From contig NZ_FOXQ01000006.1 in NCBI RefSeq assembly GCF_900115755.1, positions 248,001 to 312,000 on the forward strand: a stretch of DNA of 64,000 nucleotides, given 5' to 3'. This DNA is from Parafilimonas terrae (lineage in GTDB: Bacteria; Bacteroidota; Bacteroidia; Chitinophagales; Chitinophagaceae). Positions 16,705-26,492 of this stretch are shown here, piece by piece (the stretch's first letter is position 1; the number at the start of each line of letters is the position of its first letter). The notes below the pieces were generated by a model. That model had not been told where the DNA came from. It saw nothing but the letters and a program-made list of their open reading frames with translations, and searched no databases. The position numbers and the translations under genes were made by a program.

Positions 16705-17448
16705 TTACTTTATTTCTTTTATCATAACCAATAGTTTTCTGTCTATACCCGGAACACCTTCAATGAGCTTGGCGAAAAAACTAATTTTTTTTGTATCACC
16801 AGAATGTGTTTGCAGTTCGAATATTTTAGTCTCGTTTATGTTATGTCGTGTAAGAAAATTAAGCGCTTCCTGTTTTACATCAGGCCGTTGCCAAAAAGGA
16901 TTATCAATATCAGACAAACGGCTGTTCTCTGCAGGCGCTTCCCCTAATTCAAACAGCCGGAGAAACGTTTTATTGGTTTTAATAACACGCAGCCTGCTAT
17001 CGAGTATAATAAGGGCTGATTCTTCTACTGAATCAAAAATAGTATCAATAAATTCATGCGATTCTATGAGGAATCTTTCCAATTGTTTTTGCGCATGAAT
17101 ATTATGCACCACTTTAACCAGGAATGAATCGCCATCTTTATTTTCTATGTAAACAGATTCGCCTGTAACCCAAACCTTGTTACCATTCTTATGTACCAGG
17201 TAATTCTCATCGTTGGCAGAACCCTGTGCCAAAACCGTTTGCAGTTCTGTTTCCGGTTTTAAAGCAAGCTGATCTTTTTCGGTAAATAATATTTTAAAAT
17301 TTTTACCCGTTAAATCTTCAGGCGTATAACCGAAACGGGCGTGGAAGGCTTCATTTATGTTTAAAATAATGCCTTGTTTATTCATTATAACAATGCCGTT
17401 ATACCGGGCATTGCTAAAGAAAGTTTCAAAAAAACCTGATGTATCCAA
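16705..17448 (-). CDS. PAS-domain protein with no output domain
   Basis: This 247-residue protein holds two PAS domains and nothing else: the first at about residues 8-115 (GIVIMNKQGIILNINEAFHA, then YTPEDLTGKNFK and the PAC-like GDSFLVKVVHNIHAQK), the second at about 125-245. No histidine kinase, GGDEF or HTH region is present, and no frame continues one. It may sense a ligand or redox state and act on a partner in trans. The start is a TTG at 17448; the next ATG would remove part of the first PAS. A TACATTTG element precedes it, with its -33 region overlapping the clpB terminator. Confidence 0.8.
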   Translation of the reverse strand: MDTSGFFETFFSNARYNGIVIMNKQGIILNINEAFHARFGYTPEDLTGKNFKILFTEKDQLALKPETELQTVLAQGSANDENYLVHKNGNKVWVTGESVYIENKDGDSFLVKVVHNIHAQKQLERFLIESHEFIDTIFDSVEESALIILDSRLRVIKTNKTFLRLFELGEAPAENSRLSDIDNPFWQRPDVKQEALNFLTRHNINETKIFELQTHSGDTKKISFFAKLIEGVPGIDRKLLVMIKEIK

Positions 17449-17473
17449 GACTGAAATTTTTGTGGTTAATAAG

Positions 17474-17481
17474 CAAATGTA
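17474..17481 (-). promoter_or_regulatory. -7 promoter element of the PAS gene
   Basis: Minus-strand TACATTTG matches TAnnTTTG exactly. It lies between the clpB terminator and the PAS gene, 25 nt before the TTG start, and a TTTT tract lies 19 nt upstream. Confidence 0.55.
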
Positions 17482-17493
17482 TTATTGTGGCCG

Positions 17494-17526
17494 AAATAAA
17501 AAAATCCCCCGGCAAACGGGGGATTT
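17494..17526 (-). terminator. Intrinsic terminator of clpB
   Basis: A perfect 9-bp stem, AAATCCCCC/GGGGGATTT (17502-17510 with 17518-17526), is followed on the minus strand by a seven-T run. It lies 22 nt after the clpB stop. Confidence 0.9.
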
Positions 17527-17547
17527 GTAAGGGAAACTCAACAGTGA

Positions 17548-20169
17548 TTATTGCTTCACCTTTTCTAACACCTCATTCCTAAATACAACTACACCATCAA
17601 ACACATCAACCAAAACAGGGTTCGACCTGTCTATATCGCCTGCGAGTATCTTTTTACTTAGCTGGTTTACAATCTCTTTTTGAATTAAACGCTTCAACGG
17701 CCTTGCACCAAACTGCGGATCGTAACCGGCTTCAGATAAATAATCAATTAAATAATCTGTGAATTCAAGTTCAATATAATTTTGCTGAAGGATCTTCTTC
17801 AAATCATTCAACTGTATTTTTACAATGTTCTTTATTTCTTTGCGCATCAGCGGCTGGAACATAATGATCTCATCAACCCTGTTTAAAAATTCAGGACGGA
17901 TGGTTTGACGCAATAAATTCATTACTTCCAGCTTTGTTTTATCAACCACTTCCTTCAGGTTCTTTTCGCTTACATTCTGAAAAGCATCCTGTATCAAAGT
18001 ACTCCCAATATTGCTTGTCATGATAATGATCGTATTCTTGAAATTTACAACCCGGCCTTTGTTATCGGTGAGCCTTCCATCATCCAAAACCTGCAGCATA
18101 ACATTCCAAACATCAGGATGTGCCTTTTCAATTTCATCTAACAATACAACGCTGTAAGGTTTGCGGCGAACGGCTTCAGTTAGCTGGCCGCCTTCATCAT
18201 ATCCCACATAACCCGGAGGCGCACCCACCAAACGGGACACTGTATGCTTTTCCTGGTATTCACTCATATCAATACGCGTCATCATGCTTTCATCATCAAA
18301 TAAATATTCTGCAAGCGCCTTTGCGAGCTCTGTTTTACCAACGCCGGTTGTACCGAGGAATATAAAAGAACCAATAGGTTTTTTAGGGTCCTGCAAACCT
18401 GCACGGCTTCTGCGAATAGCATCTGCCACAGCCGTAATGGCTTCTTCCTGCCCCACTACCCTTTCATGTAAATGGTCTTCAAGCTGTAATAATTTTTCGC
18501 GTTCACTCTGCATCATTCTTGTTACCGGGATGCCCGTTGATTTGGCCACGCTTTCTGCAATGTCTTCAGCGTCCACTTCTTCTTTCATCAGGCGGCGGCC
18601 ATGCTTGCTCAATTCATCTAACTGAACGGTAAAATCGTGAATGATCTTTTCCTGTTCCTTTACTTTACCGTAACGTATCTCAGCAACCTTTCCATAATCG
18701 CCATTGCGTTCTGCCTGTTCTGCTTCGAGTTTTAATTGTTCGATGGAAGCCTTTGCATTCTGAATTTTTTCAACCAGTTCTTTTTCCTGTTTCCATTTTG
18801 CTTTCAGGGTATCACGTTCAACGCTCATATTGCTTATTTCAATATTCAGCATCTTCAGCTTGTCTTCATCATTCTCCCGCTTGATGGCTTCGCGTTCAAT
18901 TTCCAACTGGCGTATCTGCCTTTCGAGGTTATCTAATTCTTCGGGCATTGAATTCATTTCAAGGCGAAGCTTGGCAGCGCTTTCATCAATCAGGTCAATG
19001 GCTTTATCAGGCAAAAACCTGTCGGTGATATAACGATGCGATAATTCAACGGCTGCAACAACCGCTTCATCCTTTATGCGCACATGATGGTGCGTTTCGT
19101 AGCGGTCTTTTAAACCACGCAAAATTGAAATAGCATCTTCAACGCTCGGTTCGTCAATCAATACTTTCTGGAAACGGCGTTCCAGCGCCTTATCTTTTTC
19201 AAAGAATTTTTGGTATTCAGTTAAAGTAGTTGCACCAATTGCACGCAGCTCGCCACGGGCTAAAGCAGGTTTTAAAATATTAGCTGCATCCATAGCGCCT
19301 TCACCACCGCCTGCGCCAACGAGCGTATGAATTTCATCTATAAAGAGAATGATCTCTCCATCGCTGTTGCTTACCTCTTTTACTACGCCTTTCAGCCTTT
19401 CTTCAAATTCACCCTTATATTTTGCGCCGGCAATAAGCTGGCCCATATCCAAAGCATATATGATTTTTGATTTAAGGTTTTCAGGCACATCGCCGTTTAC
19501 AATGCGGTGAGCAATCCCTTCTGCAATGGCCGTTTTACCAACGCCGGGCTCACCAACAAGAATGGGATTATTTTTTGTTCTGCGTGAAAGGATATGTAAA
19601 GTTCTGCGTATCTCTTCATCGCGGCCAATTACAGGATCAAGTTTGCCCTGCCTTGCCATTTCATTCAGGTTTTTTGCATATTTATTCAATGCATTAAACT
19701 CCTGTGACTGTGTTTGAGAAGTTACGGTTTCGCCCTTGCGCAATTCTTTAATAGCTGCAATCAAACCTTTTTCAGTAAGGCCTGCATCCTTTAATATTTT
19801 GGCTGAAGTATCGTTGCCCTGAACAATAGCCAGCAGTAAGTGTTCAGGCGTGATAAAGTCATCGTTAAACTGTTTAAGGCCGGCGCCGGCGCGTAATACT
19901 ACGTTATTAGCATCGCGGCTGATGGATTGCGCTGCTTCGCCGCCCTGTTGTTTCGGGAGTTTCTTAAGCGCTTCATCCAGCTTGGTTTCAAGCACGTTAA
20001 CAGTAACGTTATTTTTCTTGAGCAGGTAGTCAACAGGAGAATCCTGCTGCTCCAGCAGGGCTTTTAAAATATGTTCTGTTTCTATATTGGGATTGGCATT
20101 ATTAAAAGCAAGCTGCTGCGACTGCTGAAACGCTTCGGCTGCTTTTATAGTGAAGTTTCCTAAGTTCAT
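17548..20169 (-). CDS. clpB: ATP-dependent disaggregase ClpB
   Basis: An 873-residue Hsp100 disaggregase that works with DnaK to rescue aggregated proteins. Domains in order: Clp N-domain (1-145), first AAA+ module with Walker [14 protein letters not shown] near residue 207 and Walker [15 protein letters not shown], the coiled-coil middle domain (about 410-525) that defines ClpB rather than ClpA or ClpC, and the second AAA+ module with [16 protein letters not shown] near 608 and [14 protein letters not shown]. There is no ClpP-binding loop expected. It is monocistronic with its own terminator. A perfect palindrome lies 34-50 nt upstream of the start and may be an operator. Confidence 0.97.
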   Translation of the reverse strand: MNLGNFTIKAAEAFQQSQQLAFNNANPNIETEHILKALLEQQDSPVDYLLKKNNVTVNVLETKLDEALKKLPKQQGGEAAQSISRDANNVVLRAGAGLKQFNDDFITPEHLLLAIVQGNDTSAKILKDAGLTEKGLIAAIKELRKGETVTSQTQSQEFNALNKYAKNLNEMARQGKLDPVIGRDEEIRRTLHILSRRTKNNPILVGEPGVGKTAIAEGIAHRIVNGDVPENLKSKIIYALDMGQLIAGAKYKGEFEERLKGVVKEVSNSDGEIILFIDEIHTLVGAGGGEGAMDAANILKPALARGELRAIGATTLTEYQKFFEKDKALERRFQKVLIDEPSVEDAISILRGLKDRYETHHHVRIKDEAVVAAVELSHRYITDRFLPDKAIDLIDESAAKLRLEMNSMPEELDNLERQIRQLEIEREAIKRENDEDKLKMLNIEISNMSVERDTLKAKWKQEKELVEKIQNAKASIEQLKLEAEQAERNGDYGKVAEIRYGKVKEQEKIIHDFTVQLDELSKHGRRLMKEEVDAEDIAESVAKSTGIPVTRMMQSEREKLLQLEDHLHERVVGQEEAITAVADAIRRSRAGLQDPKKPIGSFIFLGTTGVGKTELAKALAEYLFDDESMMTRIDMSEYQEKHTVSRLVGAPPGYVGYDEGGQLTEAVRRKPYSVVLLDEIEKAHPDVWNVMLQVLDDGRLTDNKGRVVNFKNTIIIMTSNIGSTLIQDAFQNVSEKNLKEVVDKTKLEVMNLLRQTIRPEFLNRVDEIIMFQPLMRKEIKNIVKIQLNDLKKILQQNYIELEFTDYLIDYLSEAGYDPQFGARPLKRLIQKEIVNQLSKKILAGDIDRSNPVLVDVFDGVVVFRNEVLEKVKQ

Positions 20170-20202
20170 ATATTAATTTTTTTCCTTTTTTGAAGTGAGT
20201 GT

Positions 20203-20219
20203 ATAATTCCGGGAATTAT
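20203..20219. promoter_or_regulatory. 17-nt perfect palindrome upstream of clpB
   Basis: ATAATTCC-g-GGAATTAT is an exact inverted repeat with one central base, 34-50 nt upstream of the clpB ATG. It does not match the CIRCE element. On the minus strand a TTTTTG and a TTATAC lie around it, so it could overlap a promoter spacer. A regulator-binding site is inference. Confidence 0.4.
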
Positions 20220-20336
20220 TATCAAAAATCATTCAGAAAAGTTACACCGGTTTCTTTATGAAAAAATGTCACTTAACTTGCTGATTTTATGAAGAAATTA
20301 CAGTTTATTTTAATTTTTACTGAAAACATTTCCGCT

Positions 20337-20344
20337 TACTTTTG
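20337..20344 (+). promoter_or_regulatory. -7 promoter element of the predicted outer-membrane protein gene
   Basis: TACTTTTG fits TAnnTTTG and lies 35 nt before the ATG at 20380. The -33 element is not clear. Confidence 0.5.
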
Positions 20345-20379
20345 CGAGACCTTAATAAAGAGGATAATACAATACGGGG

Positions 20380-21186
20380 ATGAAGCGACTACTTATTTGT
20401 TTGGCCGCAGGTTTCACTTCTATCTGCGCAAAAGCCCAAACACCAAAACGTCATATTATTTATGGCATGTACCTGCAATGGGGCTATAATGCTGAAACAT
20501 ACACACGCAGCAATATTCATTTTAAAATGAGCAATGGCGACAACTTCGTGCTGCATCATGTAAGGGCGCATGATAAAGGTGATTATGATGATATTTATAA
20601 GAAGCCAGGTGAAATTTCAATACCTCAATACAATTATCGTATTGGCTTCTATTTAAATCACAGCCTTACAAAAGGTATTGAGCTCAATTTTGACCATGCA
20701 AAATATGTGGTAACAGATGGACAAAAAGTGCACGTTACCGGTACCATTGCCGGGCAGCATGTTGATGGAGACAGCATATTAAACCCTGAAACTTTCCTGC
20801 ATTTTGAACATACCGATGGCGCCAACTGGCTGCATATAAATTACTTTGAACAAAAACCACTGATTGAAAACAGGGCCAAAACAAGGGATTTACTTACACT
20901 TATCTATAAAGCCGGAGCGGGCATCAACATTCCAAGAACAGATTTTACTTACCACGGCGATAAACTAAATAATGATTTTCACATTGCAGGTTATAATATT
21001 AGTGTTGAAGGCGGCTTAAGATTTTATATGTTCCGGAATTTCTTTCTTGAAGCAACCGGCAAAACAGGTTATGTGCGCTATATAGATGCACTTGCCAATA
21101 CAACTACAGCCAAGGGCAACCGCGCCACACATGGAATAGGATATTTAGAAGGAATTGCTACACTTGGTTACCAGTTCAGGTTTTAA
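20380..21186 (+). CDS. Predicted outer-membrane beta-barrel protein of unknown function
   Basis: A 268-residue protein with a signal peptide (cleavage after SICAKAQ, about residue 20). The mature part alternates polar and aromatic residues in strands such as YNYRIGFYLNHSLTKGIELNFDHAKYVV, and the protein ends in Phe (GYQFRF), the usual last residue of a beta-barrel outer-membrane protein. It resembles small Bacteroidota barrels in general, but I cannot assign a family. It stands alone, divergent from clpB, with its own promoter element, and ends at an inverted-arm word repeat shared with the convergent gene. Confidence 0.72.
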   Translation: MKRLLICLAAGFTSICAKAQTPKRHIIYGMYLQWGYNAETYTRSNIHFKMSNGDNFVLHHVRAHDKGDYDDIYKKPGEISIPQYNYRIGFYLNHSLTKGIELNFDHAKYVVTDGQKVHVTGTIAGQHVDGDSILNPETFLHFEHTDGANWLHINYFEQKPLIENRAKTRDLLTLIYKAGAGINIPRTDFTYHGDKLNNDFHIAGYNISVEGGLRFYMFRNFFLEATGKTGYVRYIDALANTTTAKGNRATHGIGYLEGIATLGYQFRF

Positions 21187-21209
21187 GCAGGTTGCCAATA
21201 TAGTTGCTT

Positions 21210-21309
21210 CAATAAAATATTCAATATTCAACAATACAATACCCAATGTTCAATTGTAAACATCTGCAAAATAACTATTGAATATTGAGCATTGATTATT
21301 TACAATTTT
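21210..21309. repeat. Inverted-arm degenerate word repeat (word about TTCAATA)
   Basis: Left arm 21210-21260 holds drifting copies of a word like ATTCAATATTCAA. Right arm 21275-21309 holds the reverse-complement form (ATTGAATATTGAGCATTGAT). It lies between two convergent genes. Confidence 0.6.
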
Positions 21310-21347
21310 AAAATCAGCCTTAAGAGAATGATGTTGGCTCATCACCA

Positions 21348-23258
21348 TCAATTCTCTTTTTTTACCAGCACCACCTGGCTGCGGTCTGCTTTATAAATAT
21401 CATTAATGAATTTGGCAAATTCGGCGTAGTCTGATGAAGGGAAACGGCCGGCAAACCTTGTATAGTTTCGCACTACACTGATATTATTGTTGGCAACTTT
21501 AAACTCTATATTATAGTTACCAAATTTGCTGTTCAAATCAAGATTTTTTGGAAGTGCTTCTGTCGTATAACCATCGGGTATTTTAATATCAATTGAATCA
21601 ATATCATGAAATGAATAAGTGTATTCAATATCAAATAAACGCTTATCATCAACATTAAATTTACTGCCGGTTTTATTAAACAAATTGGGTTTAATAAATA
21701 AGCGTTTTCCTGAAACCGAAGCATAGTTTTGAGCGCTTATATGCAGGTCTTCATTTATTTCAGGTATCAATCCTTTATTTTCTGTATAGTTTGTTTTATC
21801 AACCTTATAAGTAGGCAGGTTTAATTCATCATTCAGGTATTTTTCGCGATCTTCTTTTGTGGTATGGTACATAAGCGCATGTGGCAGTTGCTGCTGAATG
21901 CCTGTATATTTTGTAACAAGCGCTGCATCTAAATTTCCTTCCGCATCAATTGAAGCTGTTACAACACGTGTTTGCAGGTTTTGTTCAGCTTTGTAGGAAG
22001 GTGTATTTACTACATGGCCGCCATCATCTTTAATCATTAAAGCTTTTCTATTGCCAACAGATGAACCCATGAACCCAGGCGTTGCCGTTTGACTGGTGCA
22101 TTCAAACCATAATGTATCTTTTCCATCCGGCATACACAGCACCGCATGATTAAAGTAAGGAGAAGGAAAATCTTCCCAAAGCCCGTGCGTATCGTCATCA
22201 TCAGAATTAACCAGTACATAATAACCATTTAAACCAGCCTCCTTTAAAAGACTCTTCATATAATTGGAAAGCGCTTTACAATCGCCATATTTTTTTGTGG
22301 CTACATAACTGGCATCATAAGGTTGCCAGCCGCCAATACCCAGTTGCACACTTATATACCTTGTGTTTTTTTGAAGGTAGTTGTAAAGTGTAAAAGCCTT
22401 TTCTTTTGGTGTAGATAAATTATCGGTAAGGGCATGCACATCTTTCTTTACATTTTCAGGCAATGCGTCCCGGCCCGCATTTAGCTGTGCAATGAACTTT
22501 CCAAGGTTTTTCCAGCTATCCATTTCGCCGGTATAATTTTCAATTTTAAAGTTTACAGGTGCAATAAAAACCGACGTTGTCATTTCTTCCCATTGCGGTG
22601 AAAAAGCTTCATCCTCAAAAGCATGCAGGTTTTTAACTTCCCATGTATAGGTAATTTTTTTCCCGTCATTCACGATTACCGGGTTACCGGCATAGTTAAA
22701 CTGTTTGTACCGCAGCTTATAACTAACCGGCGTTTCCACAATAAACCTGCTTTGCTGCACGGCACAGCGATTAGTGCGTTGGGGAATCCAGCGTGGCAGA
22801 AAAAAAATGCCGTCAAAACTCTGCTCGTCTTCATATTCAACAGTATAAGGATAAGCGGAGTAATAAAAATCATGTACTTTAAAACGTGCATCCGTTGCAA
22901 GTGTGGCTTCATCATCGCCGGAATAATCCGCTATATCTTTTCTCTTTACATTTTTTAAATGCTTGCCTGCGGCATCATAAAGATTGCCATCTATATCACT
23001 TAAATCTTTCAGCTTGTCGTAAGTATTACTGTAAGTGGCATACCGCCTGCCGGCTTCGTTTAAAATGGTTATTGCATATTTACGGGAAACAACTGCGCGG
23101 TCAATATCTTTTATTGAAATCTTCAGCTCTTCATACCGCTTTACAGCATTTGCTTTATTTGTAAGCGAATCTGGAATGAGCATTATGTTAAACGACTGCG
23201 CTTTTGCCAAACCGATAGTTGTACAAAAAATAATTAAAAGCAGTTTAAAGGTTTTCAT
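21348..23258 (-). CDS. DUF3857 / transglutaminase-like exported protein, catalytic residues present
   Basis: A 636-residue exported protein with a signal peptide (cleavage after LAKAQ). An N-terminal DUF3857 region (about 45-230) is followed by a transglutaminase-like core (about 270-390) and a C-terminal beta domain. The core retains Cys327 in YGDCKALS and His371 in FNHAVLC, with WFECTSQ after it, so papain-like chemistry is possible. It lies 5 nt downstream of a paralogous gene on the same strand; the two are surely co-transcribed. Partners and substrates in Bacteroidota are not established. Confidence 0.85.
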   Translation of the reverse strand: MKTFKLLLIIFCTTIGLAKAQSFNIMLIPDSLTNKANAVKRYEELKISIKDIDRAVVSRKYAITILNEAGRRYATYSNTYDKLKDLSDIDGNLYDAAGKHLKNVKRKDIADYSGDDEATLATDARFKVHDFYYSAYPYTVEYEDEQSFDGIFFLPRWIPQRTNRCAVQQSRFIVETPVSYKLRYKQFNYAGNPVIVNDGKKITYTWEVKNLHAFEDEAFSPQWEEMTTSVFIAPVNFKIENYTGEMDSWKNLGKFIAQLNAGRDALPENVKKDVHALTDNLSTPKEKAFTLYNYLQKNTRYISVQLGIGGWQPYDASYVATKKYGDCKALSNYMKSLLKEAGLNGYYVLVNSDDDDTHGLWEDFPSPYFNHAVLCMPDGKDTLWFECTSQTATPGFMGSSVGNRKALMIKDDGGHVVNTPSYKAEQNLQTRVVTASIDAEGNLDAALVTKYTGIQQQLPHALMYHTTKEDREKYLNDELNLPTYKVDKTNYTENKGLIPEINEDLHISAQNYASVSGKRLFIKPNLFNKTGSKFNVDDKRLFDIEYTYSFHDIDSIDIKIPDGYTTEALPKNLDLNSKFGNYNIEFKVANNNISVVRNYTRFAGRFPSSDYAEFAKFINDIYKADRSQVVLVKKEN

Positions 23259-23263
23259 GTCTC

Positions 23264-25276
23264 TTACATTTTCTTGAATACAATTTGTTCGTTTTGCTTT
23301 TCTACAATAAAAGCGAAAAAGCTGCGCAGGGTTTCGTAGTCTTCAGGTTCAAACGTTGCTTTATTTAGCTTGGTGCGGCAGCGCAATTGAATACCATTCC
23401 CGCCTGCCTGTATCAAATACTCAAACATGCCTTCGCCGCCATTTAAAGAAACACGTGCGGGCTTTGGCAATTCATCCACTTTATAACCCGCAGGTATTTC
23501 CATATTCAGGATATATACTTCATCAATGCAATAAGGAATTTCCACGGGATAAAAACGTTGCGCTGCTTTAAAAGGGTTTTGCTTATAGGCATCGGCTGTC
23601 ATCATCGGCGAGAAATAAATAATATCCTCATCAGCATGAAAGCTTACGTCGTATTGAACCGATACCGGCATTTCTTTTTGATCAAGGGAATCAATAGCGG
23701 TATTGCTAAGATTTACTTCAAAAGGATAGGCTTTTTTAATGTCCTTAAAATATTCTTCTTTATTGGTTTTCTTCATCTTCTCACGCATATTTTCGGAACC
23801 TACTGCGCCAAAAACAGTTTTATATGATCCGGTTAATTTGCCATCACCATCATTGGTAACAAAGAATGAAGTAATGGCAGACTCCTTTAAAGAATCCGCT
23901 TCCAGGTTTATTAAAGAAGGCATGGAAGCTATTACCCTTGCATTGCCGTTATAACAACTGCCGCTTAAATGCCCAAAACCTAAAACGGGATCTGAAGCAT
24001 CGAGCAGGTATTGCTTGTCATCAATGTTAAGGCGGGCAATAAGGTAATTAAACCGGCTCATTATAGGATACATATCATACGTTTTCCCGTGTCCCCTTGT
24101 GCTCAATAACACCGGGTCGGCAGTATAACCGGCCATTCTCAGCATAGTGATCAGCAACATATTGATGTCAACCACATTTCCTTTTTTCGACTGCGCTGTT
24201 TTTTTAGGCGGCTGTGATAAATACCTTGCCGAATTTTCTGTGCAGGTATAATTATCCCTCACATATTCATAAATCTTTTTTGCTTTATTTACCGGGTCCG
24301 TTTCGCCATTTACAGCAGTTTTTACATCGTCTTTCAGCCATCCGTTTTCTTTGTTTAAACCGGCGCCAAAATCTTCATCTTTCATTAACTGGTCAACCGT
24401 TTCGTACCAGTTATGAAGGTAGGTTTTCGGTTCCTGGTTAGGAAAACGTTCTGCTGAAAACTGGAATTCCAGCCGCTCCACATGGTTATCGAGCGTGGTA
24501 ACAAAGCTTTCTTCTTTCAATGCTGGAATATCTTTAAAAGCCCAGGTATGTTTTACAACGCCACTTGAAAAATTTACCGTTCTTGATGCGCCGGTGGAAT
24601 TTGGTATCAATACATTGAAATTATCTTTTGTTATGGATGTAGTATCTATCACAGGATTGAGGTAGCCCTGGTTTAAAACCACAAATTCAAAAAACTGCGG
24701 CTGTTCAATGGTAAATTCGCTCCATAATTCCGGGTAGCCACCCTGGAAAGCCCATGAGGGGATATGCTGGTAAAACGGACTGTTGGTTGTGTAGGTATAT
24801 TCTATTATTGAACCTTCCTTTATATTGGGAAAGGTAAATTTTACTACTTCGTAATCGCCGTCTTTATCTTTAAAAATTGAATTCTTATCAACCTTGGTTT
24901 GCACCACTTTTCCATCTTCAAGGTTATAAGTGGCAGCCTGCAGGTTTTCTATTTTTTCTTTTGCAGTGCCGCTTTCATACAGGTTTATTTTCACAGTGCT
25001 TAAATCATCAAAGCTGTTTTTGCTGGTGAGTAAAATACGCCGGTGAACTTTGTAGATCACAGAAAACCATCCATGGCTATTTCCTTCATGTTTTACAGAG
25101 CCCGCTTCGTACAGATACACGGCTTCTGCTGCGGAATCGAGTGAAGAATAATCTTTTGTAAATTCTTCGGGCTTAATATCGCCGAATTTTACTTTAGGCT
25201 CCCTGCTCTTCTGAGCCAGGGTTGCAATAGACATCACGAGGCATAAAGCCAGGGTGGTTGCACGGTTGAAGTACAT
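23264..25276 (-). CDS. DUF3857 / transglutaminase-like exported protein, catalytic residues lost
   Basis: A 670-residue paralogue of the following gene, with a signal peptide (after TLAQ), a DUF3857 region (about 45-270) and a transglutaminase-like region (about 325-430). At the position of the catalytic Cys it reads GNVVDINMLL (Val368), and where the His is expected it reads FNYLIARL. Both key residues are therefore missing, and the domain is probably structural or binding only. The fold marks around them (MLRMAGYTADPVLLSTR, YLLDASDPVLGFG) are kept. It is first in a two-gene operon, upstream of the copy with intact residues. Confidence 0.83.
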   Translation of the reverse strand: MYFNRATTLALCLVMSIATLAQKSREPKVKFGDIKPEEFTKDYSSLDSAAEAVYLYEAGSVKHEGNSHGWFSVIYKVHRRILLTSKNSFDDLSTVKINLYESGTAKEKIENLQAATYNLEDGKVVQTKVDKNSIFKDKDGDYEVVKFTFPNIKEGSIIEYTYTTNSPFYQHIPSWAFQGGYPELWSEFTIEQPQFFEFVVLNQGYLNPVIDTTSITKDNFNVLIPNSTGASRTVNFSSGVVKHTWAFKDIPALKEESFVTTLDNHVERLEFQFSAERFPNQEPKTYLHNWYETVDQLMKDEDFGAGLNKENGWLKDDVKTAVNGETDPVNKAKKIYEYVRDNYTCTENSARYLSQPPKKTAQSKKGNVVDINMLLITMLRMAGYTADPVLLSTRGHGKTYDMYPIMSRFNYLIARLNIDDKQYLLDASDPVLGFGHLSGSCYNGNARVIASMPSLINLEADSLKESAITSFFVTNDGDGKLTGSYKTVFGAVGSENMREKMKKTNKEEYFKDIKKAYPFEVNLSNTAIDSLDQKEMPVSVQYDVSFHADEDIIYFSPMMTADAYKQNPFKAAQRFYPVEIPYCIDEVYILNMEIPAGYKVDELPKPARVSLNGGEGMFEYLIQAGGNGIQLRCRTKLNKATFEPEDYETLRSFFAFIVEKQNEQIVFKKM

Positions 25277-25402
25277 AAATAGTTAGTTTAAAAGAAGTAA
25301 TTATATTTTAGAAAAAACCTGCATGGTCTCGGGCTTTTTGAGGGAAGCTGGTTTCAAAGCAATGTGTTTTCTAAAACAGTGCAAACATACAGGTTTTGCA
25401 AA

Positions 25403-25410
25403 TATTTTTG
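25403..25410 (+). promoter_or_regulatory. -7 promoter element of queG
   Basis: TATTTTTG fits TAnnTTTG and ends 4 nt before the TTG that I take as the queG start. It lies inside the longer reading frame that opens at a GTG at 25364, which argues against that upstream start. Confidence 0.5.
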
Positions 25411-25414
25411 CATA

Positions 25415-26350
25415 TTGAATAAAATTCATCATACAAAATTTATAAAGGATTCAGCAGAGCAGCTTGGCTTTCATTATTGCGGCATTGCAAAAGCTGTGAA
25501 ATTAGATGATGATGCCCGCCGCCTTGAACAATGGCTGCAGCAAGGCATGCATGGCAACATGCATTATATGGAAAACTATTTTGACCTCCGTACCGACCCG
25601 CGTAAACTTGTGCCAGGGGCCAAAAGCGTTATCACTTTATTGTTGAATTATTTTCCCTCAAAGCAGCAGGAACAAGACATTCCAAAAATTTCCAAGTACG
25701 CTTATGGAAAAGATTATCATGAAATGATTCGGGAAAAACTCAACAGCCTGCTTGAACTGATCCGGCAAAATATAGGCGACATAAATGGCCGCGGTTTTGT
25801 TGACAGTGCACCGGTACTTGAACGAAGCTGGGCCGTAAGAAGCGGCGCAGGATGGATTGGCAAAAACGGTAATCTTATAACTAAACAGCAGGGGTCGTTC
25901 TTTTTTATTGCAACGCTTATAACAGATCTTGATCTTATTGCTGATGATGCCTTTGCCAAAGATTACTGCGGCAGTTGCCGAAAGTGCATTGACCACTGCC
26001 CCACCAATGCTATACAAGCAAATAAAGTAATTGATGGCAGCCGTTGCATTTCGTATTTCACTATCGAATTAAAAGATGCCATTATTCCTGCAGAGATGCA
26101 AGGCAAGTTTGAGCACTGGATGTTTGGCTGCGATATTTGCCAGGACGTTTGCCCCTGGAACCGTTTTAGCAAACCAACAGAAGAAATAGCATTTACGCCC
26201 ATTCCGGAAATACTTAATCTTTCAACCAAAGAATGGGAAAGTATGAGTGAAGAAGCTTTCAGAAAAACATTTAAATATTCCCCGTTAAAACGTGCAAAGT
26301 ATAAAGGCTTGCAGCGTAATCTTAAATTCATTCAAACCACAAAATTGTAA
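25415..26350 (+). CDS. queG: Epoxyqueuosine reductase
   Basis: A cobalamin- and 4Fe-4S-dependent enzyme that makes the last step of queuosine, reducing epoxyqueuosine in tRNA. I start it at TTG 25415 (311 residues), where the product aligns with family N-termini (IKDSAEQLGFHYCGIAKA). A GTG at 25364 would add 17 residues across the promoter element. Marks are WLQQGMHGNMHYMENYFD, VDSAPVLERSWAVRSGAGWIGKN, and two cluster motifs: CGSCRKCIDHCPTNAI near residue 188 and CDICQDVCPWN near 245. It is the second queuosine gene in the window, about 10 kb from tgt. Confidence 0.93.
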   Translation: MNKIHHTKFIKDSAEQLGFHYCGIAKAVKLDDDARRLEQWLQQGMHGNMHYMENYFDLRTDPRKLVPGAKSVITLLLNYFPSKQQEQDIPKISKYAYGKDYHEMIREKLNSLLELIRQNIGDINGRGFVDSAPVLERSWAVRSGAGWIGKNGNLITKQQGSFFFIATLITDLDLIADDAFAKDYCGSCRKCIDHCPTNAIQANKVIDGSRCISYFTIELKDAIIPAEMQGKFEHWMFGCDICQDVCPWNRFSKPTEEIAFTPIPEILNLSTKEWESMSEEAFRKTFKYSPLKRAKYKGLQRNLKFIQTTKL

Positions 26351-26492
26351 AGCCTGTTTGACGTTTTAATTTTTTGCAGGCGTATGGGAACATTTGCCTG
26401 TAAAACCTACTATCAGCGGACAATTTGGAAATGTCGTAACATCTTGTGTGTGGGCTGAAAAATCTTCTGAAATATTTATAAAAGCACAAAGC

